This document shows, one piece after another, positions 46,950-57,194 of a stretch of DNA of 64,000 nt; position 1 is the first letter of the stretch, and every line of letters starts with the position of its first letter. A model generated the notes under the pieces. It was not told the origin of the DNA and made no database searches. It saw nothing but the letters and a program-made list of their open reading frames with translations. Source of the stretch: Nereocystis luetkeana (taxonomy: Eukaryota; Sar; Phaeophyceae; Laminariales; Laminariaceae); assembly GCA_031213475.1 (NCBI GenBank), contig JARUPZ010000020.1:6249858-6313857 (forward strand), read 5' to 3'. A program made the position numbers and the translations under genes.

Positions 46950-49900
46950 CCGGGCACGACATCATCGCCAACGGTCTTGACTCGTTTTTTGCTTTCCTCG
47001 CTCCAATCCAACCCTACGTTCGTGATGCCATGCGAGGTAGTGGGTTGAAAAACCCGAGCATCCAATGCGCCACGAATGTCGCTCTGCAGCTGCTGCGGAG
47101 CATCTCCATCGCCAGCAACGCCGTGAAGAGTGTCATGAAGCAGCCCGTGGAGCCGGACAAGGGTAAGTCTAGAATAGGGGACTTCCCCCCTGAAAATGGT
47201 GGAGTCGCGGCCGTTTTTGTCCGCCCATTCAGCTTTGGACGGGAACGCTGATCCTAACGAATTTCAGGACTCCCAAGGACTCGAATCATGGTCATACACC
47301 AGCAAGTAATATGCTGGGGTCTGCTGCTGCTGTTGCTTGCTCATCGATACCCATCACAAACTGTAGCTGCTGACTACGTCCGGTCGTTATACCGGACGTG
47401 TGCTGCGCCGAATGCGCGTGCTGCAGCAGCAGGTGCCACATGCTATCGATAGTAGTATGGACAGGGTACGTCCGCAATCGCGACAGCACACAGCTGTTAC
47501 TCTTGATGTCGAGCCCGGGTGGCTTTGTAAGTCGCTGTGACGTCGGACGGGCCTTTCGCGGTAGCTTTTCTCTCCACACTCCTGTTTACGTCCCAATGGG
47601 CGTCTAATCTGCGTCTTCCTTGTATTTTCTTCGTTCGCCTGGGTCTGAAGCAAACCCACCGCACCAGCCCCGGAAGGACAAGGAGACGCTGGCGGCAGGG
47701 ATAGGAACTCTCTTCCAGGTCAGAATGACATTGGATACCTATCAAGCTATGTTTTGTTGGTGGAAACGGCGAGATAGTGCCCTGTCGGCGTGTGGTACTT
47801 TATCATCAACCACTCAGCGCTAGCGACGTTTTTCAGCCTGCCTACTTGTCTCTATTGTGCAATTGTTGTTGTAACATCTGTAGAGAGGTACGTGTAGACT
47901 CGACCGGGCGTTGAAAGAGCGGGGCAAGTCAATGGGGATATAGACGGAAATGTTGACTGTCAGCGCGTTTTAGGACGCTCGTGAGCACGTATTGCGTTAC
48001 CCATGTGTCTCGTGGCCCTTCCTTTTGTTCATTCAATGCTTTGTTCCCGTGACTTCATCGTGTTTTATATATCAGGACATGGACAAGGCCCCGGAAGGCG
48101 GCGCCTGCGAGGTCAACCAGACTGTCCTCGAGGCTATCAACGAATCGCCATACGTGAGAAGTGACGAAACGCGTCCATACTTTTGTCTCTGGTAACAACG
48201 GCATGGGCAGCTATGCAAAGTGTTCGAGACATAGGCGATCTATTGATCTTACCCGTTGACGAGACACCGAATGGGCCGTCGCCGCAGTGCGAAGCGCTCG
48301 AACACTCTTACAGCCTCGATATGTGGAAACGTTAGGCCCGAACGCTGGCTGTCGTGGTGCTCCTTCATTACCTTAATAGCCGCGCCCAAGGTCCAAATTG
48401 CACAAGCTATGCGATGTGTCGTTTAGCATGGGTATGTAGAGGTGAACCCTAATGTCTTCGCCCCTGAATTCACCCTCGTGTGGCTTCCGCAGCTAGCGTG
48501 CGTGTCGTGGCATATCGCTAGCAAACGTACGAACGAGAACCGTAATGAGGGAGCTGTTCCTCTTCTAGTCTCGCGATGCGTTGGTGACGAGCCCCCATCT
48601 CGTCTGCTTGCTATCCGGATCACTTCGAGAACAGTTCACCGCCGGCGTGCAAGCGGACGCGGCTGAGGTTCTTAGTTTCTTCCTGGACAACCTAGGTGCC
48701 GGCGTCGGGGGAACTGCGGTAAGAGCGATCTTGAGCGACACTCGGATCACGTGTGCAAGGCAGAGTAGCCGTGGGCGGTTGGAAGTTTAGTGACCGCCAG
48801 GCCATCCAGCGGATGTGAGTGTGGTTACCCTTCGGTTGTGGCGGTCGACTTATCGCATGTCCTCCTCACGGCTATCAGGATCGATCGCACTGCCACCTGC
48901 CTGGTTTATGCTACGCTGGGGTGACGCGGCACGTAGACCCTTGTGAGCGTCACGATCGGTGCTTACGTATTTGTCAACTGCTTGCTTTGCCTGCGATTGT
49001 ATATTGGCAGGGGAAAGACATCCACAAGGCGGTGGAAGCCATGACGGGCAAGTTCGACGTTCTTTCCAAGTGCTCTTGTGGCAGGGTAAGCTATGTGGAA
49101 TACTATTTTGGAGCGGGAGGGGTTGGCCTATTCTTAGGTTTGTGGTCCTGAGTCTCCAAGATGTTTCGGCTTTGTCCCCAACACTTGAAACATATCAGTA
49201 TCAGGTGCGAAGTGATGGCATTAACAGTGCAGGGTCACGGAAGTTGAATCTGCGCGTTTTGATCGGTCCCTGATTGGTTGGCGGGAATAATGCGTTACAG
49301 CACGTGAACGGGCACCCGCCACAACGTAGAGGCTACCCAAGAGCGAAAGGGCGGCAACACTCGTTCAGACACTGGCGTGCATTGCAATCCTATCGCACGA
49401 TCGCAAATTCCGTTCTGCCTCAAATGGAGTAGAATCGCCTTAGCGCCAGTTGGATGTTGTCATCCGGCGTGTTGTCTTCATGCGCGCTGTGTACTGGTGG
49501 TTTAAATCGTACGATGACAGCCGCCTACCTGCGTGTGTGTTCCGCCTGCAGCAAACGCAATCTCTGGACGAGTTTGTCGTTCTTCCTGTGCCCATGGAGA
49601 AGCTGCCAGCCAACGGTGCGACAGGGGGGACTGGCAAGGGCGGAGGGGGCAAGCACGCGGGAGGAGGAGGCGGGGAGGGGGGGGGACGAGGGGGGGGAGG
49701 GGGGTGTGCAGGAGGAGGAGGCGGGCTGGGGGGGGGGGGGGGGGGGGGAGGAGGGGGGGGAGGAGGACGAGGAGGAGGAGGTGGAGGAGGACGAGGAAAA
49801 GTAAGACGGGGAAGAGGAGGAAAAGGTAGAGGAAGAAAAGGACGAGGGGGCGGAGGGGGGGGGGGACGAGGGGGGGGAGGGGGGACTGGAGGAAGAGGAG

Positions 49901-52757
49901 GTGGGGGGGGGGGGGGGGGGAGGGGGGGGGGGGGGGGGAGGGGGGGGGGGGGGGGGGAGGGGGGGGGCGGGGGGGAGGAGGAGGTGGAGGAGGGGGAGGC
50001 CGAGGAGGAGGAGGAGGAGGAGGAGGAGGAGGAGGAGGAGGAGGGGGAGGAGGAGGAGGAGGGGGAGGCCGAGGAGGAGGAGGAGGAGGAGGCCGAGGAG
50101 GAGGAGGAGGAGGAGGAGGAGGAGGAGGAGGAGGAGGAGGAGGAGGAGGCGGGGCGCGTTCCGTGAAGCTCTCCGACTTGCTCACGAAGGTGTGGCGTGA
50201 CGTTGCTTGAAGTTTAGTTCTACATTGTGCAAAGAAGGATGTGTACAACGCGTTTCCCTGCCGATACACCTTTCCAAGCGAGAGAGAAAGAAACATGTTT
50301 TATGAACACCCGTCGGTCCCAGGCGAAGCTGATTGCATGCGTGTTCTCGGTGCCGCACCTCGATTGCACGCGACCGCGGGATCGAGCACATCGAAATCGA
50401 TGTATGCTGCACAGACAACGACCCATGCCCCCGACGACAACACCCCGCACCCTTGCTGGTTCCCATTCTTCCGCCGGTATGCACACACACGAGCGCAGGT
50501 TTTCGGCACCGAACAAATCGAAACTTGCGGGTACTGCCGGGAGGTGAGCTGCCGTTGAGTCGATTGCTCTTTGCGCATATATCGAAGAGAAGCAGCTCCT
50601 CTGAACACCTCCCCCCCCCCTATGACAGAATATTGTGCCTTTTAGGTTGGCATTTTCTTCCTCCTTTCATCTTCAGCTCTTACCGCTGTCTTGGGTCTTG
50701 AAATTCCCCTCATGCCCCCTCGACTTATTCGATACCTGCAGTCAGGTTCTGGTATGATTCAGGTGTGGAATCGCAGATAGCCCTACGCTGATGGTCTGCT
50801 CGAACCATTTTTTTTTGTATGTCGGCAATGCTTTTAGTTGACGCGAGGTGTCGAAGCACCACTAGAGGGGCAGGGGTCCGTATCGAAATCGATGGAAGCA
50901 ATTCCTGCACGCGTAAGAATGAACCGACTATTTTGCGTTCTAACTGCCGCTCCACAGGCGATAGCGGACGGGAGGAAACGATCGACCATGCTTGGTAGCT
51001 GCCCCGACCAGTGGCTTCTGCAGCTCGGTCGGTTTGCGATGACCAAAACCGGGTGAGTTCTGTGCTTAGCGAAACGCACTCTACAGGGCGAAGCAAGACG
51101 TGTTTTTTTGTTTCTGGCACGTGTGGCAGGGTGGAGTCGACAAATTGCCAACTACTCGGCCGAGATTGATGCCATATAAGCGTCGGGCGCATAAGACTGT
51201 CGTCCGGTTGATGCCATCTATATTTCGCGTGTCGGCATCAGATCACAAGTTGCTATTGGCACCTCCCAGCGTGGACGACGTAGACGCGATTGGGTCCTGT
51301 GCTGCTGTATTGTCCGTGTTGCGCATGCGCTCTATTCATGAATAAAACAATATTGCTACAAACCCACAGCTGTGGGCAAGCGGAGTGGCCACTGGAAGCG
51401 CCGTTTCGGGCCAGCAATGTCATCCTCGTACTTAAAACAACCTGTCGGCGTATTTGGGCTGCGTTTTGGTCTTCCCGAGGCGTAGCGGGCGATATCGCAT
51501 GTCTCGAAAACAAGCAAATAAGCAAGAATTCATTGAAGCTTCAGGTCTTCTATTTCTTAGGGCATGTTAACAACAATATACCTAAAAGCACAGCACGTGA
51601 TCTGGCATACTAACAGTATGTTTTGGTGTTCCAGCGCTTGATTACTTGGAGGTTGCAGACTTGGAGTCAACGAGATCGTCGGCCGACCCAAGTTGGTGTA
51701 TTGCATGGAACAAATAGCATGTCGTTAATGTCAGACCGCGTGCAGTGCATAGAGTCAGGGTTTGACATGGCGTTCAATACATTCTAGTTTGTGCATCTGT
51801 TTGGAGTCCTGTCCCAGATCGTTCAAATGCGCGTTGTGATCCGCCCGATCGACGCGCACCGTCCGTGGTCCTTGCCGCCTACCATCCAGTGGAAGGGAGA
51901 AGCTTTCACACTTGGTCGACATCCCGACCGTCCTGGACGCTGGCCCCTTCACGGAAGTTGGAAGGCTATTCGGGGGTAAGCAATCCTGTGTTCCATACTC
52001 ACTGTCCGCACATCGTATTTATGCTTGTATACAAGTAATATACTATTACATCCGTCGAACAAACTCTGGGCACCTTGGGTGGCCTTGCGCAACCTTGCCA
52101 TGTGCGGTGCAAACGTAGCCGGCTATATACGTATGATGGAGTATTTCATGCCGACGCAAATGCGAGCTGCTGTGGAAGCGTCCATTTCTGAGGAAACGAG
52201 CGTCAGATTTAGACTATTCGAGGTCGTGTTGTCTTTCTAGTTGGTGTGGCTGGCTTCTATTAATACTGTAGCACGAACCGTCGAATATCACTGAAGTAGA
52301 CGTGGAAGGTATTGAAGGACTGCACTTGGTTGTTCAAGAAAGCGGCTATTATTCAAAACGACCGCCAAATGAACCCACGCCAGGATCAAAATGACGAACA
52401 GCCGTATGCTTGAGGTAACGATGACATAACGACACGACCGCCTTCTTGTCCTATCGCCATCTACTCCCCGAATAAGCATGTTTTCTGTCACGCGCTAGAC
52501 CCAATGATATACCGTTGCGCTCCTCCCACCTCCGCCGCACCTTTACCGCAGCGCCTGTGATGTACGACTTGCAAGCGGTGGTGCACCACCGGGGCACAGC
52601 GCACACGGGCCACTACGTGGCCTTCGTCCGCGGCACTGCTAACCAATGGTACCGTTTTAACGATGACAAAGTGACTCCAGTCACCGAAGCCGAGGCTTTG
52701 ACAAGCGGGGCGTATGTCCTGTCCTACGCCAAGCGGCGTGGGGCGGGCCTCGCCTAG
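46950..52757 (+). CDS. Ubiquitin-specific protease (USP, C19 family), catalytic domain complete
   Basis: Eleven exons joined in phase: 46950-47161, 47668-47718, 48076-48153, 48635-48718, 49011-49085, 49552-49615, 50149-50189, 50499-50543, 50958-51052, 51890-51975 and 52552-52757 (stop TAG). They encode about 344 residues. The Cys box is GLKNPSIQCATNVALQLL, with the catalytic Cys in QCATN and the oxyanion Asn at Cys-5 kept. Next come the FTAGVQADAAEVLSFFLDNL helix ('QxDAxEf' motif), CSCG and CGYC (a Cys4 zinc finger), CPDQWLLQLGRFAMTK, VDIPTVLD, and the His box TAHTGHYVAFVR with WYRFNDDKVTPV, ending VLSYAKR. USPs cleave ubiquitin from proteins in cytosol or nucleus. The Cys box departs from the usual GNTCYMN, but Cys, His and Asp are all present. 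The N-terminus is open: no start codon is certain, and upstream exons (46821-46857, 46412-46452, 46190-46265, acidic exons) are phase-compatible. Confidence 0.88.
49616..50148 (+). repeat. G-rich polypurine intron in the USP gene
   Basis: About 500 bp with almost no pyrimidines on the coding strand: G-runs up to 17, GGGGGA and (GGA)n blocks. The donor is AACG|gtgcga at 49616. The acceptor must be one of many GAG trinucleotides at the 3' end; GAG|GCGGGG at 50149 restores the frame into VKLSDLLTK. Poly-Gly, poly-Glu and poly-Arg frames here, and poly-Pro on the minus strand, are compositional. Confidence 0.75.
51976..52551 (+). other. Last USP intron
   Basis: Bounded by GGGG|gtaagc and ttaccgcag|CG. 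A 71-codon frame inside (52025-52240) shows no USP similarity and is not needed for the domain. It contains one TATTAATA motif near 52,260. Confidence 0.6.
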
Positions 52758-53640
52758 GCATTTTGGTACATACGCCGGTGAGGGTGGCAGTAGCAGTGTG
52801 GTGTGTCTTGACCGGCCTGATGGGTGTACGTTTGCGTGCGGCCAGGCAGAAAGCGTTGCCCGACGAGAGGTGTCCGCAGTTTTTTGTTTTCTGCAGGACG
52901 GCATGGAGATTAGGCCATGGTGCATATTCTGAGTTTCTGACGGCCTGGGTTATTGGCGAATGCCAGATGTACAGGCTGGTAGACAACCGCGTGCGCATCT
53001 GTATCGGCTGATTCAACGTGTAGGGTCTATCCGACCCTGCTTGATATATTTTGAGGGTAAATCTTATACCTGGCATACCAGGTATACGGTCTACGAATAC
53101 CGCTGAGGCAAGGTAGTTGTGTGGGAGGAATAGTGCACAACCCCGGACAAGCTATGGTGTGATAAACAGTTGGGGGTGGTAGCCTATGGAACGTCCTCCG
53201 ACATGCTATTCCAATGTATGCAGTTGGGACTATAGACCGCTGCGTATGTGACGTTTGGCGGCCTCCGCGTCAGCACTAAGCCGGGAAAGTTTATTTTGCG
53301 GCGAAAGTTGTTTTTGTTCCACCTGAGACCAACTGCTGTGATATGTTTGATCTCTGAGAACCGAGGTTTTTCATCGAAAGACGCGTTTTGCTTGGCGGGG
53401 CGATCAAAAACACCGGTAGACACTCAGAATGCCCCCCCGGAGTTTTCCGAGGGCTTTCTAGAGCAGTTTTCCGTTTCTCCAGAGTCGTACTTTGACTGGT
53501 GTCCATGTTGCCAGTTCTGAGGACAAGAGTTTGAAAGGAAAATCAGCAAAACTTCATTACTTCTGGCCCCATCTCTGACGAACAATCATAAATATGACCC
53601 TCCGGAGCACGTTGATTGGTTGAGCCAACACTCAAATTGT
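52758..53640. other. Intergenic between convergent genes, left part
   Basis: Downstream of the USP stop codon. Contains a TACCTGG/CCAGGTA palindrome near 53,070 and degenerate pieces of the tandem-repeat family (53120-53260). No gene seen. Confidence 0.5.
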
Positions 53641-53648
53641 GGCCCTGG

Positions 53649-56260
53649 AAAAACGGAGAAGTGCTCCAGACGCCCTCGGAAGACCTCAGGGTGGATCTTG
53701 AGGAGTGTATTGGTGTTTTTGAGTGTCCAGCCGAGTGAAACGCTTATTTTCGGCCTAAACACTCATTTCTCAGAGTCAACAAAAAACTTTCCTTGACACT
53801 TGGTCTGAGGGGGAGCTTGGCAAATGAAGAGACTCGCATGGGACGGATGTTGGGCAGCCTCGGACAAGCTACCACATGGTATACCGTTGGGAGTGGTTGC
53901 ATTTGGGACCTTCTCGGACACGCTATCACGTGGTTAACAGTTGGGTTGAAGTTCCATGCGTAGTTGGCGTTTAGTCGGTTGCATGTCAGCGATAAGTCGG
54001 GGGCGGGGGTAGGGGGAAATCTATATATTGTTGCGGGAACTGTCTTGCTCCACCGTGGGGAAAACCTTGTTAGGGGAAGAGACTCGCACGGGACGAGTGT
54101 AAGACAGCCTCGGACAAGTTGTTGCGCGGTATACCGTTGGGGATGATAGTGTATGAGGCGTCCTCGCACGCGCTATCACGTAGCACGTAGTATACAGTTG
54201 GGGCCGAGTTTCGATGCACATTTGACGTCTAGTCGTTGGGCGTCATGAACAGGTCAGGGCCGGTGGGGTGTTTGTTGGTGGCGAGAGTTGTAATGCTCCA
54301 CCGTAGGAAAAACCTTGTCAGGGGAAGAGACTCGGATGGGAGGAGTATTAGACAGCCTCGGACAAGTTGCTGCGTGATATACAGTTGGGGATGATAGTCT
54401 GTGGGGCATCCTCGGACACGCTATCACGCAGCAGGGTACTGTAGTATACAGTTGGGGTCGAACGTCGATGCGCATTTGGCGGCTAGCCGTTGAGCGTCAT
54501 CGACCAGTCGGGCCCGGGGGGGCGTTTATATTGTAGCGGGAATTTTCTTGTCCCACCGTAGGAAAAACCTTGTCAGAGGAAGGGACTCGCAGGAGACGAG
54601 TATTAGACAGCCTCGGACAAGTTGTTGCGTGGTATACCGTTGGGGATGATAGTTTTTGGGCATCCCCGGACACGCTACCACGTAGCAGGTCGTATAAAGT
54701 TGGGGCCGAAGGCATTTGGCGTCTAGCCGTTGGGAGTCATCGACTAGTCGGGGCGGGACGGGTGTCTATTTTGTAGCGGGAGTTGTCTTGCTACATCGTA
54801 GGGGAAGACTACTAAACGAAGGGACTCGCACTCGATTCGTGGAGGCTTTTCGCTGCCGAGATTGTGAAGATGTGCTTCAGGCCCCCTACCCTTCTACAGG
54901 CATTTTGTAGCACTTGCTTCGCGGAAGTAGAGAATACGTTGATGCGCCGTTCGACTTGGCGGGGAATCTGTCGTAGCTAGCAGTAGGGGGCGAGAGGTAG
55001 ATGCACACGGGTCTCGTCAATATAGTGACGACGGCAGCCACGCGTTGGTTCGAAGAACCTTAGTCGACTTTGAGTGGGACCCGAGACATATCAAGCCCGC
55101 GATAATTCTCGATAGCTACACGTAGCACTGCCGTGTTTATACTCCGTTCAGTATTAAATGTGCGGTTTTTTGTGTTGAGCAGAGCAATACTGGTTGTAAA
55201 GGGCGGGCCTGGATGAACACTCTGCGCTGCAGGCGATGTTGTGATTATGACGCCTCATTAAAGTTCTAGTGCGTGCAGAACGTAGGGGGGCGCTTCGGAA
55301 CCGTGCAGAAAGCATGTGTTGCCAGTTATAGTATATTCGGCTTTGATGGACCTCGACCACTGGCTTTGTATGTGAGAAGCATGCTTCCTTGCTGCGCGCG
55401 ACGAATGTTCTGTTTTGGGAGCTTTGTTTCTTCAGCAGGGATTGAGCAAGAGTCAAACGCTTCTAGTAATATTAGCCTGGGCTATTAGCGAGTTTGATGA
55501 CGCCTGCAGGATAGCAACCGTACACACACCCGTACCTGCCATCTTACCTTAGCATTGCCCATTCGAGGCTTCTCACATATTTCGGGTGGTAAGACAACAT
55601 TATAATCGCATCTACCGTATATACGTATAGGTCCATGACGGTAACTGGTACATGGGACGGATAGTAGACGGCCTCGGACGCACTACCACGTGATAAACAG
55701 TTGGGGAAGGTGGTCGGTGTGACTTCCTCGGACGCACTACCCCGTGGTATACAGTCAGCGCTAAGGTTCGATGTGCATTTAGCGTTTAGCCGATTGGGCG
55801 CCAGGGACAAGTCAGGGACGGGGGAGCGGTTGTCCTGGTGGACCTGTAGATGGCGCAGCAAGCTTATCAGCCTTTTACGAGTCTGAAAACGGCGGGTAAG
55901 TAGAAGGTAGTCTGTGTATGAGCTCGTTGGGCTTGAGCGTGCCTGTGTATGGGATGCTTGTGGGGGCCCAGCGCGTTTTATGGGTTGCAAAGTGTTTACT
56001 GATAAATACACAACACACAAGGCGCTTGCAGGTACAGTATAGGGCGGGAAGTACCTGCCAACATTTTGGCAGTGTACGAGGTTATGAGGCATGTGACACT
56101 TCCGGCGCTTGGTAGTTCGTTTCTAGCAACAGCATTTCGCCAGTCCCAGATGTAGATATCTGGGGCGAAAGTGTTTATATGTCACCAGTATTGAGGGTAC
56201 TACCGCGTGCACCAACTGGCGTTGGACCTATGTCACTGCGGACCGAGCCTCCATCCATGC
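53649..56260. repeat. Segmental repeat, copy 2
   Basis: Same order and orientation as 1-2575, with the internal tandem array at 53860-54830 and the shared unique part at 55025-56260. Copies differ by small indels and scattered substitutions, more than recent duplicates would. No gene visible. Confidence 0.85.
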
Positions 56261-56564
56261 GCAAAAGCGAGTGAGTCGACACGGGCTAAGTGCAGGTAGC
56301 AATTGGCTAAGATCTTGTCGCAATGATGGCATGGATGAAGCGATTATGGTGCGGTTTTAGTCACTAACTGTACGTACATGTAGGTCCCATGTGTTCGCTA
56401 ATGGGGCATACATATATACCTGGCCTGAGATTGGACCCTTTTTTTTTCCTGCAACGATATTCCCCTGGAGATCTTCGTCTCGCCATCGAAGATAAACGGG
56501 GGGGGGGGCGGCTGTACCAGGTTCTTCGTCACGGCCATTCTCGCGGTCGCTACTGGTGGACAAA

Positions 56565-56965
56565 CCCATATCAGTCAGCCAGCTCTCCCTCATAAGCCAC
56601 ACGAAAATGTTGCCCATCGTCTCATAGGCGCAGACCCAGGGTTGCTGCTTTGGGAACTACTTTCTTGTCCGTCCGTCTGTCCGTCCAAATCGAGCATCCT
56701 TTAATTAAAAGTGTGTCCGAATCGGTATTTATGGTACAATGTACAACTAATGTCGACCAAATACATACCAAAACACATAACTTCCGGATAAGTCCGTGGC
56801 AGTCGCAGTAGAAAAAAAAGTGGAAAGCGGGCGTTCGAGGAAGCACCTACTGTAAAACCACGTAGACAGTGAGTCCAAGTAGAGCAGTAGTATGTGTGGG
56901 TAGACTGTAACCTCTCATCAAGCCGTAAGGTAGTTCACGAGCCACAGAGCGCTGTTCATGAAGCA
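56565..56965. repeat. Dispersed repeat, pair with 14400-14790
   Basis: Same orientation and landmark order as 14400-14790. It contains a (GTCC)n expansion at about 56667-56688 that is absent from the other copy. Confidence 0.7.
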
Positions 56966-57178
56966 TCGACCATCACCATCGTCATCGTCATTAACGCCAT
57001 CATCGTCATACTCAGCATCACCACCGCTAACACCGTCATTATCACCATCCCCAACATCACATCATCGTCATCTTCACCACCACCATCGCCATTCTCAGTA
57101 TCACCATCATGATCACCACCATTATCTTCATCATGCCCATCCTCATCATCAATGTTCACCACCATCGCCATTATCATC
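56961..57178. repeat. CAT/ATC-rich microsatellite
   Basis: Interrupted ATC, CATCAC and CATCGTCAT runs, immediately downstream of the fibrillin stop codon on the other strand. Asp/Gly/Met-rich minus frames are shadows. Confidence 0.8.
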
Positions 57179-57194
57179 AGGCGGGGGTCTATTC

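Noticed and set aside
49450-50296. Long Gly/Glu (plus) and Pro (minus, 264 codons) ORFs
   Set aside because: They arise from the G-rich polypurine intron of the USP gene; the USP frame changes across it and exon phases require splicing.
52025-52240. Extra USP exon
   Set aside because: Protein-like frame, but the USP frame joins perfectly from 51975 to 52552 without it and it shows no USP motif.
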